Made by a program: the position numbers and the translations under genes. Source: JAXHUE01 sp034189655 (GTDB lineage: Bacteria; Chloroflexota; Dehalococcoidia; E44-bin15). Taken from it: 20,114 bases of DNA. Under the pieces are notes generated by a model. That model was given only the letters and a program-made list of their open reading frames with translations. It was not told the origin of the DNA and did not search any database. The DNA lies in NCBI GenBank assembly GCA_034189655.1, contig JAXHUE010000033.1, positions 1 through 20,114 on the forward strand, in the 5' to 3' direction. Shown one piece after another: positions 1 through 6,493 of the stretch (position 1 is its first letter; every line of letters starts with the position of its first letter).

Positions 1-85
1 ATGTTCTATCCTTTGCCTGCCTTCAGGGCAGCTACCCAGGCCCCGGGCCACCAGATGGCCCCGGCCGAAGAGAGGAGGTTAAAGG

Positions 86-460
86 ATGGAACAGGAGCAA
101 CTGCCCACAGAGACCCCCGACCCCGCGGAGCACCCCGACACCCCAGAGCCCGCAGCGCCCCCCGACGAGGTGAGCGCCCTGCGCCAGGAGCTGCGCGACA
201 CCGTAGAGAGGTACCGCGCCCTGGTACAGGCCTCCGCCCCCGACGTCCCCCCCGAGCTCATCGTCGGCGATAGCGCAGAGGAGATAGACGCCTCGCTCGC
301 CGCCGCCCTGGAGCTGGTGGCACGGGTGCGGCGCCAGGTGGAGGCCCAGCTCCAGGCAGAGCGCGTCCCCGCCGGGGCCCCGGTGCGAGCGGCCCCCAAC
401 CTCGCCGGCCTCTCCCCCGCCGAGAAGATCGCCCACGCCCTGCGCCAGATGGCGAGGTGA
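86..460 (+). CDS. putative phage scaffolding protein
   Basis: A 124-residue hydrophilic protein directly upstream of the major capsid gene. The first 45 residues are rich in Pro, Glu and Asp. Residues about 46-110 look helical and charged (heptad-like Leu/Val/Ala spacing), and the end is basic (ALRQMAR). This composition and position are typical of virion scaffolding proteins, which template capsid assembly and then leave or are cleaved. The ATG is chosen because AGGAGG lies a few bases before it. It is followed after 30 bp by the capsid gene with its own strong ribosome site. No sequence motif proves the role; it rests on position, size and composition. An uncharacterised head protein is the alternative. 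Confidence 0.6.
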   Translation: MEQEQLPTETPDPAEHPDTPEPAAPPDEVSALRQELRDTVERYRALVQASAPDVPPELIVGDSAEEIDASLAAALELVARVRRQVEAQLQAERVPAGAPVRAAPNLAGLSPAEKIAHALRQMAR

Positions 461-490
461 CCTTTAAAAGCACCGTAAAAGGAGGATGAC

Positions 491-1378
491 ATGGCACTGA
501 CACTGGTAGAGGCATCCAAGCTGGCAAACGACATCCTGCTCCAGGGGGTGATCGAGACCATCATCTACGATAGCCCCATCCTGCAGGCCCTCCCCTTCAT
601 CGAGATCGTGGGCAACGGCCTCACCTACAACCGGGAGAACGCCGCGGCCACGGCCGCCTTCTACGACGTGGGCGACACCTGGGCCGAGTCCACGCCCACC
701 TTCACCCAGCAGACCGCCACCTTGAAGATCGTCGGCGGCGACGCCGACGTCGACAACTTCCTAAAGTCCACCCGCAGCAACATCCAGGACCTGGAGGCCG
801 CCGTGGTGCAGCTCAAGGCCAAGGCGGTGCAGCAGAAGTTCGAGGACAGCTTCATAAACGGCGACTCCCAGGCCGACTCCAAGTCCTTCGACGGCATCGA
901 TACCCTGTGCACCGCTGAACAGACGGCGAGCATGGGAGCAAACGGCGGCTCCCTCACCATGGACAAGCTCGACGAGCTCATCGACCTGGTGAAAGGGGGC
1001 AAGCCGGAGCTGCTGCTGATGAGCCGCCGCTCCCGGCGCTCGCTAAACGCCTTGAGCCGCGCCTCCGGGGGCATCCTGGTCACCGAGCGCAACCAGCTGG
1101 GGCAGATGGCGGAGTTCTACGACGGCGTGCCCATCGGCGTGTGCGACTGGATATCGGACGAGCAGACCGTGGGCACCTCCTCCGACTGCTCCACCATCTA
1201 CGGCCTGGCACTGGGAGAGGGCGCAGTGGCCGGCCTCACCGCCCCCGGCGGCCTCCAGGTAGAGCGCGTGGGCAGCCTAGAGACCATGGACGCCTCGCGC
1301 ATCAGGGTGAAGTGGTACGTCTCCATCGCCCTGTTCAACACGGTAAAGCTGGCCCGGCTCGTCGGCGTGCGCGAGTAG
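491..1378 (+). CDS. phage major capsid protein, HK97-fold type
   Basis: A 295-residue protein resembling a family of phage major capsid proteins that I recognise from its N-terminal half: a helical start (ALTLVEASKLANDILLQGVI), then the segment around residues 30-75 with LPFIEIVGNGLTYNREN and DVGDTWAEST, then KIVGGDADVDNFL. The later part (LLMSRRSRRSLNALSR, then GVPIGVCDWI) fits the A-domain/P-domain region of HK97-type shells. There is no obvious long cleaved N-terminal delta domain, so a separate scaffold (the gene before it) makes sense. AGGAGG at 480-485 fixes the ATG. The product would self-assemble into the icosahedral head. Encapsulin shares the fold, but the neighbouring adaptor and tail-type genes argue for a phage head. 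Confidence 0.88.
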   Translation: MALTLVEASKLANDILLQGVIETIIYDSPILQALPFIEIVGNGLTYNRENAAATAAFYDVGDTWAESTPTFTQQTATLKIVGGDADVDNFLKSTRSNIQDLEAAVVQLKAKAVQQKFEDSFINGDSQADSKSFDGIDTLCTAEQTASMGANGGSLTMDKLDELIDLVKGGKPELLLMSRRSRRSLNALSRASGGILVTERNQLGQMAEFYDGVPIGVCDWISDEQTVGTSSDCSTIYGLALGEGAVAGLTAPGGLQVERVGSLETMDASRIRVKWYVSIALFNTVKLARLVGVRE

Positions 1379-1396
1379 GCAGGGAGGGCAGGCGAA

Positions 1397-1777
1397 ATGG
1401 CCAACGTGAGGATCGACCAGCACGGGGTGCCCAAGGGCCCGGTATACGAGTGGACAGCGCCGCAGGCCCACCGCAGCGGCGTCTGCGAGGTGGACGCCAC
1501 CGACCCCCAGGGCACGGCAGGCGCGGTGAGCTGCGCCGGGTACCAGTGCTGCCGCTTCGACATCGAGATAGCGGGCAGCGACTTCGAGGGCCTGGAGGTG
1601 GAGGTGCTGTTCTGGAACTCGCGCCGCTCCACCTGGAGCCGCGGGGCCAGTGCCCGCCTCTCCTCCACCGGCAGCCACGCCATGGAGGTAGACGTGCGCG
1701 GGGCCACCGTGTTCTTGAAGGTGACCGAGTTCAGCGGCACCTCGTTCACCCTCGATGCCGACTACAGCTTAAGCTAG
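1397..1777 (+). CDS. hypothetical virion protein, beta-rich
   Basis: A 126-residue protein that starts 18 bp after the capsid gene stop, behind a GGAGGG ribosome site. I do not recognise a family. It has alternating hydrophobic and polar residues throughout (for example FDIEIAGSDF, LEVEVLFW, VFLKVTEF), predicting an almost all-beta fold. Three Cys sit within residues about 50-72 and there is no signal peptide or membrane segment. The position just after the capsid gene suits a head decoration or head-completion protein, but this is inferred from gene order only. Codon use matches the neighbours. Confidence 0.6.
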   Translation: MANVRIDQHGVPKGPVYEWTAPQAHRSGVCEVDATDPQGTAGAVSCAGYQCCRFDIEIAGSDFEGLEVEVLFWNSRRSTWSRGASARLSSTGSHAMEVDVRGATVFLKVTEFSGTSFTLDADYSLS

Positions 1778-1799
1778 CGCCCGCAGAGAGAGGCACGCG

Positions 1800-1973
1800 A
1801 TGAGCGAGAGAAAGGACTATACCGGGCCATGCCCGGAGCGGGCCACGCCACCGCAGGGGGTGGGGCCCCCGCCGCGGGTCCCTCCCCCTGCCCAGTGGCA
1901 GGAGCGCCCCGGGCTCGCCTTCGGGGTGAGGGTGAGGGTGAACCTGGCCATCCCCGCGGTGTGGCCCATGTGA
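1800..1973 (+). CDS. small proline-rich open frame, function unknown
   Basis: A 57-codon frame fills most of the 212-bp gap between two virion genes. It starts with ATG after GAGAGAGG and ends 16 bp before the next ATG. The protein is Pro/Gly/Arg-rich (PPQGVGPPPRVPPP) with a more hydrophobic end containing VRVRVNLAIP. Third codon positions are mostly G or C, as in the neighbours. However, the region is so GC-rich that open frames arise by chance. It matches no family that I know. It may be a real small virion gene or non-coding spacer. Confidence 0.35.
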   Translation: MSERKDYTGPCPERATPPQGVGPPPRVPPPAQWQERPGLAFGVRVRVNLAIPAVWPM

Positions 1974-1989
1974 AGAGCAGGAGGGAGAG

Positions 1990-2766
1990 ATGGCGATAAG
2001 GCGCGCCGGAGAGCGCTACCCGGCAGACGGGACCTTCGACTCGGTGACCATCGCCGATGGTGCCGGGCACTTCTTAAAGGTGCCGCGGCTCACCCAGGGG
2101 CAGCGGGACGGCCTGAGCCCGGCCAACGGCATGGTGGTCTACAACGACACCGCGGGCCGCTTCGAGCGGTACCAGGACGGGTGGGGGCCGCTGGGCGGCG
2201 GCGACATGTACAAGGCCACCTACGATAGCGACGACGACGGCGTGGTCGACGACGCCGCCCACCTGGAGGGGAGCACCAGGGCCGAGGTGCAGGACCACGA
2301 CGCAGTGAGGCTGCGCACAGGCCCCGATGCCGATAAGCCGGGGAGCGGCAACGCCGAGGGCGACGTATGGTGGGCCCAGGACACAGACACCTTCTACGTG
2401 TGGAACGGCGCCGCGTGGCAGGCCATAGGAGGTGGCGGTGGGGCTACCGCGGCCTTTCCCCAGGCCCAGGCCTTCAGCGGCACCGCACCCACCTCGTGGG
2501 CCGACCTGGACTTGAGCCCCATCGTGGGGGCCAACAGCGCACTGGTCTTCTTGAGAGTGAACTCCGCATCGTCGCCGGCCAAGTACCGCTTCCGCCGCAA
2601 CGGGGAGCCCAACAGCTACCACGCCTACGGCACGGCGTACAGCTACCTGGGCGGCAACCTGATCGGCACCTTCCTGGCGGTGACCGATGCATCAGGTATC
2701 GTGGAGTGGTACTGCGAGGATGCCAACAACACCACCGTCGACGTCGAGGCCTACATCAAGGCATAG
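1990..2766 (+). CDS. tail-fibre-like or receptor-binding virion protein
   Basis: A 258-residue protein with the modular look of a phage fibre or spike tip. Residues 1-70 form a short repetitive region (GTFDSVTIADGAGHFLKVPR, MVVYNDTAGRFERYQDG) of the kind that wraps fibre shafts. An Asp-rich linker follows (YDSDDDGVVDDAAHLEG), then a segment DVWWAQDTDTFYVWNGAAWQ and a Gly linker (GGGGG near 150). The C-terminal ~105 residues look like a compact beta-sandwich. AGGAGG at 1979-1984 sets the ATG. The likely role is host-surface binding or head/tail appendage. Its place between the capsid and adaptor genes is unusual for a fibre, so a head fibre is also possible. Confidence 0.6.
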   Translation: MAIRRAGERYPADGTFDSVTIADGAGHFLKVPRLTQGQRDGLSPANGMVVYNDTAGRFERYQDGWGPLGGGDMYKATYDSDDDGVVDDAAHLEGSTRAEVQDHDAVRLRTGPDADKPGSGNAEGDVWWAQDTDTFYVWNGAAWQAIGGGGGATAAFPQAQAFSGTAPTSWADLDLSPIVGANSALVFLRVNSASSPAKYRFRRNGEPNSYHAYGTAYSYLGGNLIGTFLAVTDASGIVEWYCEDANNTTVDVEAYIKA

Positions 2767-2776
2767 GGGGACAGCC

Positions 2777-3031
2777 ATGACGACCATTGCAGAGATCGAG
2801 CAACGGTACATCGACCAGCACCGAGAGCTGGAGGAGCGGTACTACAAGAGGCACGAGCTTGAGAAGGAGGAGTTCGACCGCCGCCACGGCGAGCTGTGGG
2901 AGAGCTACCAGCAGGAGATGGTGGCCGCCGGCTTTGCCCAGGCCGTCGAGCCGGAGCGGGACCTGGCGCTTGAGCTCGACGAGCTCAAAGGCCGGGTGGA
3001 GGCCCTCGAGCAGAGGGGGGTGGGGCCATGA
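2777..3031 (+). CDS. small coiled-coil virion-cluster protein
   Basis: An 84-residue, highly charged protein. Residues 4-55 are almost continuous Glu/Arg/Lys/His/Tyr with heptad-like spacing (IEQRYIDQHRELEERYYKRH), predicting a long amphipathic helix. A short hydrophobic break (VAAGFAQAV) is followed by a second helix (LALELDELKGRVEALEQR). The ATG lies 10 bp after the preceding stop, and its own stop overlaps the next gene's ATG (ATGA), so translation is probably coupled to the adaptor gene. Function is unknown. A trimerising linker or chaperone for the neighbouring fibre-like protein is possible, inferred only from coiled-coil character and position. Confidence 0.6.
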   Translation: MTTIAEIEQRYIDQHRELEERYYKRHELEKEEFDRRHGELWESYQQEMVAAGFAQAVEPERDLALELDELKGRVEALEQRGVGP

Positions 3032-3663
3032 ACCTGGCCGAGATGAGGGTGCGCCTGCGCCGCGACCTCGGCGACGAGGACCCCCAGGGGCAGCGCTGGA
3101 GCGACGACGAGCTCGACCGCCACATCGCCCACGCGGTGCGGGAGCTCTCCCTGGCGGTGCCCCTGGAGGCCAGGGCCCAGCTCCAGGCCAGCGGCGGCCG
3201 CGAGCTCTCCATCGCCTCCCTGGAGGACGTGGTAGCCGTCGGGGCCGCGGAGTACCCGGTGGGGAACTACCCACCGACGTACGTGCGCTTCAGCCTGTGG
3301 GGCCAGTCCCTCACCATCCACAGCCCCAGGGAGCCGGAGCAGGGAGAGGAGGTATGGGTGTACTACGGGCAGGTGCACACCCTGGACGAGACCTCCTCCA
3401 CCATCCCCCGGCACCTGGAGGAGCTGGTGGCCATCGGGGCCGCCGGCTACGCCGCCCTGGAGTGGGCAAGCTTCGCCGTGAACCGGGTCAACGTGGGGGG
3501 CAGCGACACGTGGAAGGGCTACCTGGAGTGGGGCCAGGACCGCCTCGCCGCCTTCATGAAGGGGCTTTCGCGGCACAGCCAGAAGAACAGGGTGCGCAGC
3601 CAGCGGCTGTACCGCCCCTACGAGCCGCCGGACGAGCCCCAGGACTGGAGGGCAGCACCTTGA
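3028..3663 (+). CDS. phage head-tail adaptor protein
   Basis: A 211-residue protein resembling phage adaptor (connector) proteins that dock on the portal ring. It opens with the typical helix MNLAEMRVRLRRDLGDED, then WSDDELDRHIAHAVRELSLAVPLEA, which is a hallmark of this group. A beta insertion follows (YPPTYVRFSLWGQSLTIHSP, then EEVWVYYGQVHTL), and then a C-terminal helical part (PRHLEELVAIGAAGYAALEWASFAVNRVNVGG) with a basic tail. I recognise this pattern from adaptors annotated in Chloroflexota phage regions. It overlaps the preceding stop by ATGA and is overlapped by the next gene, so the three are probably translationally coupled. It would join head and tail. The domain assignment is from memory of the family, not a search. 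Confidence 0.75.
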   Translation: MNLAEMRVRLRRDLGDEDPQGQRWSDDELDRHIAHAVRELSLAVPLEARAQLQASGGRELSIASLEDVVAVGAAEYPVGNYPPTYVRFSLWGQSLTIHSPREPEQGEEVWVYYGQVHTLDETSSTIPRHLEELVAIGAAGYAALEWASFAVNRVNVGGSDTWKGYLEWGQDRLAAFMKGLSRHSQKNRVRSQRLYRPYEPPDEPQDWRAAP

Positions 3664-5630
3664 GGGAGCTATCTGGCACGCTGCTCGCGGCACAGCAGGC
3701 AGCCTCGGCGCAGCCCTACGTCAAGGTGCAGGTCATGGGGAAGGTGGGCGGGGTATCGCGGCTCTGCTGGGAGCCCCTGTACCAGGGCACCGAGGCAGAC
3801 TACTACCACGCCGCCACCATGCCCGGCGACGGCTCGCTGGTGCGGCTGCGCGTGGCCCTAGAGGGCAACCAGCTATACCGCCAGCGCGTGGCCAGCCCCG
3901 GCCCCGGCGCCGCGTTCTCGGCCTGGACGGAGATGTCCCAGGCCGCCCACGCCGTCGCGCTGTGCTCCCAGGGCGCCGAGGTGCTCGCGTTCTACGTCGG
4001 GGGCGACGGTCGCCTCTACCGCCAGGAGAGCACAGACTACGGAGAGTCGTTCGCCTCCCCCATAGACATGGGGGTGGTGCCGGGCACCGAGGGCCGCCTC
4101 GGCGCCGCGTTCGGCCAGGGGGGACAGGTGGCCCTGTTCTACTCACAGGGGGGCGTGATATACGTCATGGAGCGCAGCGGCGGCCAGTGGGGGGCCCCCA
4201 CGGCGTGGACGGAGAGCGCCGCCGCCATCACCGGCATCGGGGTCTACTACGAGGGGGACTGGAACATGATAGTGAGCGGTGCCGACGACGCCGGCAACCG
4301 CTGGGTGTGGGGCTGTATCCGCGGCGGCGGCTACACAGTGGCGCCGGGCTCGTGGGCCCCCCTGTCCCCGCTGGCCTTTGCCAGTGCCGGCTCCGGTGTA
4401 GAGTTCCACTTCCCCTCCCTGTCCTTCCCCGACGTCTTCCGCCACTTCTTCATCGAGAGGTACAGCGGCACCGAGGCATACAGCCGCCCCTTCTGGTGCC
4501 ACGCCATCGCCAGCGCCGACTTCATCTCCGCCCGGTGGCGGGAGGCCGTCCCCTTCGACGCCTCCTCCCAGTACGGGGTGGCCCTCACCTATCACGGCCC
4601 CTATGCCTGGCTGAGCGCCCCCTTTGCCGTGTGGCGGGCGGCGATATCGCCGCCCCTGGTGGAGGTCACCGAGGACGTGGTGGAGGCCATGGCGTGGTCC
4701 CGGCCCTCCTCCGGGGGGCTCAAGCTGGTGCTGCGCAACGACGACGGCCGCTACGCCGAGCCCGGCAGCGGTGCCCTGGAGGCCATCCAGGCGGGCTCCC
4801 AGGTGCGGCTCTCCCTGGGCTACGTGACCGCTGCCGGCGCCGAGGTCTCACCGGGGCCGTACTACTGGATCGAGGGCTGGGAGCACATCTGCCACCGCGA
4901 CCAGTCCCTGCTCGTGCTCCACGGCCACGACGGCTGGCAGCTCCTCGACCGCTGGCGGGCGCGACGGCAGTTCCGCTGGGCCAAGGGGGAGAGCTGCGTG
5001 GGCGAGATACTGATCTTCATCTTCGCCCACGCCGGCCTTGAGCTCGAATTCACCACCAAGAGCGACGCCCTCTCCGAGCACCACCCCGCCTTCACCATAC
5101 ACCCCGGCGAGAGCGGTGCCACCGCGGTGCGTCGCCTCCTGGAGATGGTGAGCGACCGCCTCTACTTCGCCGGGAGTGGAGGCCGCACCAAGGACCCCAC
5201 CGCCGACGAGGCCAGCACCTACAGCTACGGCGCCGGCCACGCCATCATCGAGGGCCGCTACACGTCGAGCGCCCAGGGGATAAACCGGGTGCAGGTCTTC
5301 GGCGACGGCATCTGTAGCGAGCGGTTCCACTGGCCCGAGGTGGAGAAGGTCTACGACCGCCTGCGCCAGGTGCACGACGCCAACCTGGACACCGCGACCC
5401 GGGCCCAGGAGAGGGGCGACGCCGAGCTCAAGGGGGAGGAGATCGCGGCCCAGGGTGGCGAGCTGGTGGTGCCGGTCAACTGCGGCCAGGAGCTCTACGA
5501 CGTCGTCGAGGTAAGCGATGGGCGTGCCGGCCTGGCCCAGGCCAGGAGGCGCGTGGTGGCGATGACGCTGCACTACTCCACCAGGGGCCAGCCCCGCTAC
5601 CAGCACCGGCTGGGCCTGGGGGGCGTATAG
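3660..5630 (+). CDS. tail hub/baseplate-type protein with N-terminal beta-propeller
   Basis: A 656-residue virion protein. The start is taken as TTG at 3660, overlapping the adaptor stop. The much longer upstream frame is only a shadow of the adaptor and coiled-coil genes. Residues about 60-330 contain repeated blades with Asp-box-like pieces (GGDGRLYRQESTDYGESFA, AFGQGGQVALFYSQGGVIYV), predicting a sialidase-like beta-propeller that may bind glycans. Residues about 330-656 look like a tail-hub domain: LKLVLRNDDGRY, a Trp-rich beta region, the short helix VGEILIFIFAHAGLELEF, then HPGESGATAVRRLLEMVSDRLYF, ending in a beta module. A tail nozzle of podovirus type is an alternative. Neighbours on both sides are virion genes, so a tail role is likely. 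Confidence 0.7.
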   Translation: MRELSGTLLAAQQAASAQPYVKVQVMGKVGGVSRLCWEPLYQGTEADYYHAATMPGDGSLVRLRVALEGNQLYRQRVASPGPGAAFSAWTEMSQAAHAVALCSQGAEVLAFYVGGDGRLYRQESTDYGESFASPIDMGVVPGTEGRLGAAFGQGGQVALFYSQGGVIYVMERSGGQWGAPTAWTESAAAITGIGVYYEGDWNMIVSGADDAGNRWVWGCIRGGGYTVAPGSWAPLSPLAFASAGSGVEFHFPSLSFPDVFRHFFIERYSGTEAYSRPFWCHAIASADFISARWREAVPFDASSQYGVALTYHGPYAWLSAPFAVWRAAISPPLVEVTEDVVEAMAWSRPSSGGLKLVLRNDDGRYAEPGSGALEAIQAGSQVRLSLGYVTAAGAEVSPGPYYWIEGWEHICHRDQSLLVLHGHDGWQLLDRWRARRQFRWAKGESCVGEILIFIFAHAGLELEFTTKSDALSEHHPAFTIHPGESGATAVRRLLEMVSDRLYFAGSGGRTKDPTADEASTYSYGAGHAIIEGRYTSSAQGINRVQVFGDGICSERFHWPEVEKVYDRLRQVHDANLDTATRAQERGDAELKGEEIAAQGGELVVPVNCGQELYDVVEVSDGRAGLAQARRRVVAMTLHYSTRGQPRYQHRLGLGGV

Positions 5631-5651
5631 AGAGGGAGAGGGCCAAAGGCC

Positions 5652-5864
5652 ATGGACATAAGGAAGTGCACCATAAAGGGCTTCGACCAAGAGAGCTACC
5701 GGGCCACCCTCCAGGTGGCGGGCAGCCTCTCGGTGTGGCTGGAGGAGGTGGCGGTGGCGCGCAACATACCCGCGGGGGAGATGGTGGCGGGGAGGGGCTG
5801 CGCCCTGCTCCTCTTCGACCAGGCCAACCCCGCCGACGCCGTCGTGGTCGCGGTCTACGCCTAG
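5652..5864 (+). CDS. small conserved tail protein, OB-like
   Basis: A 70-residue protein following the hub gene by 21 bp. The chain is a run of short beta strands (IRKCTIKGFDQESYRATLQV, then LSVWLEEVAVARNI, GCALLLFD, DAVVVAVYA). The spacing KGTV-like/Y-A-x-V/G-S-L-x-V-W-L/VPVARNI/D-x-A-V-V resembles the small OB domain found at the base of tail spikes, which sits on the hub. I know similar small frames next to such hub genes, but the assignment is inference from pattern and position. There is no strong ribosome site before the ATG (only GGGAGAGGG about 10 bases upstream). It is the last gene of the virion module. Confidence 0.6.
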   Translation: MDIRKCTIKGFDQESYRATLQVAGSLSVWLEEVAVARNIPAGEMVAGRGCALLLFDQANPADAVVVAVYA

Positions 5865-5879
5865 CCGGGGCCCCTTCGA

Positions 5880-5908
5880 TTGACGGCCGGTGGGCCCGGT
5901 GCTAGAAT
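5880..5908 (+). promoter_or_regulatory. near-consensus housekeeping promoter for the DUF6941 gene
   Basis: TTGACG (5880-5885), a 17-bp spacer and TAGAAT (5903-5908) match the vegetative sigma-factor consensus at 10 of 12 positions. The predicted start site near 5915 gives a leader of about 13 bases before the ATG at 5928. It begins 15 bp after the last virion gene, so it marks the boundary between the phage-type module and the genes that follow. Confidence 0.75.
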
Positions 5909-5927
5909 GGTGCCCAGAGGGAGGGCC

Positions 5928-6347
5928 ATGGAGGTCGATTTCGCCTTCGCCTGCGACTACGCCGACTTGAGCGGCAAGATACACGCCCTGGGCATAGGGT
6001 TCGACACCATCTTCGCCCGCGAGGTGCCGGCCCGTCACCCCATCTTCTACGTCGTGGCCCAGCTCCGCTCCAGCGTGGCCGAGGCCGGGGTCAAGGAGTT
6101 CGAGTTCCGCCTCATCGACCCCGACGGCACAGACGTGATAAAGCCGCTAAAAGGCTCCTTCGAGGTGCCTGCGCCCGCCGGCGTCACCGAGACCAAGGGC
6201 CGCATCGGGATGGCCTTCCACAACGTGCGCTTCCCCCGCTACGGCCACTACTCCCTGCACCTGGTGGTGCAGGGACGCGAGATGGTGCGCCTCCCGCTGC
6301 GGGTGGCCCCGCAGCCGCAGCCGCAGCCACCTCAGCAGCAGGAGTAG
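5928..6347 (+). CDS. DUF6941-type protein, function unknown
   Basis: A 139-residue protein starting at the ATG behind GAGGGAGGG. A longer TTG start at 5880 would lie inside the promoter -35 element and is rejected. It begins VDFAFACDYADLSGKIHALGIGFDTIFA, then HPIFYVVAQLR and EFEFRLIDPDGTDVI. I recognise this layout as the small beta-sandwich family DUF6941, which is widespread in Actinobacteria and Chloroflexota and has no known role. The middle (GRIGMAFHNVRFPRYGHYSLHLVVQG) is again all-beta, and the tail is a Pro-Gln run. There is no signal peptide. It has its own promoter and sits between the virion module and gyrB. It may be a cargo gene of the phage or a host gene at the boundary. Confidence 0.7.
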   Translation: MEVDFAFACDYADLSGKIHALGIGFDTIFAREVPARHPIFYVVAQLRSSVAEAGVKEFEFRLIDPDGTDVIKPLKGSFEVPAPAGVTETKGRIGMAFHNVRFPRYGHYSLHLVVQGREMVRLPLRVAPQPQPQPPQQQE

Positions 6348-6371
6348 CCACCCCATCGGGCCGGGGGGCGC

Positions 6372-6400
6372 TTCACATATACCCCCATCTGTGGTATAAT
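6372..6400 (+). promoter_or_regulatory. gyrB promoter with extended -10
   Basis: TTCACA (6372-6377), a 17-bp spacer and TATAAT (6395-6400) preceded by TGG, giving an extended -10 (TGGTATAAT). Eleven of 12 hexamer positions fit consensus. The expected transcription start is at about 6407, which is the A of an ATG that opens a 24-codon leader frame. Confidence 0.8.
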
Positions 6401-6406
6401 GTATAA

Positions 6407-6481
6407 ATGCAGGGAGCGTGCAGTCGCCATAGCTATCTGATGCCAAAAGTTTCACCTACAGGTGGAGCTTTTTTCTTTTAA
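6407..6481 (+). CDS. candidate leaderless 24-residue leader peptide upstream of gyrB
   Basis: The ATG lies 7 bases after the -10 hexamer, at the predicted transcription start, so it would be translated without a 5' leader. The frame encodes 24 residues beginning MQGACSRHSYL and ending GGAFFF, then TAA at 6479-6481. It is in the same frame as gyrB but separated from it by that stop. A hairpin with a U-run lies inside its last third, so a translating ribosome would unfold the hairpin. The peptide resembles no known product; the frame may matter only as a translation sensor. It could also be a chance ORF. Confidence 0.4.
   Translation: MQGACSRHSYLMPKVSPTGGAFFF
6445..6479 (+). terminator. terminator-like hairpin in the gyrB leader (candidate attenuator)
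   Basis: Arms 6445-6457 and 6460-6472 pair along almost their whole length (AAAAG with CTTTT at the base, CACCT with AGGTG near the loop, two G-U pairs), followed by TTCTTTT. It lies about 40 bases after the predicted start site and before the gyrB ribosome site, so it could cause early termination unless opened. The upper part of the stem is only moderately strong. Confidence 0.55.
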
Positions 6482-6487
6482 CGGAGG
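6481..6487 (+). promoter_or_regulatory. gyrB ribosome binding site that points to an ATC start
   Basis: ACGGAGG ends 6 bases before ATC at 6494, an ideal distance. No ATG, GTG or TTG in the gyrB frame exists between the in-frame stop at 6479-6481 and GTG at 6554. The conserved GyrB N-terminal residues YSASDIEVL are encoded before that GTG. Confidence 0.65.
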
Positions 6488-6493
6488 CCCGCA

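Noticed and set aside
2..82. Open frame entering from the left edge and ending with TAA at 80-82, possible end of an upstream gene
   Set aside because: Only 27 codons; two other frames are also open and none resembles a portal or terminase end.
2787..3659. N-terminal extension making the hub protein 947 residues
   Set aside because: It runs in another frame over the coiled-coil and adaptor genes and has low-complexity Arg/Gly/Pro composition; TTG at 3660 after the adaptor stop is the logical start.
4848..6038. 396-codon open frame on the - strand
   Set aside because: Shadow of the hub, OB-like and DUF6941 genes; no homology, and long antisense frames are expected at this GC content.
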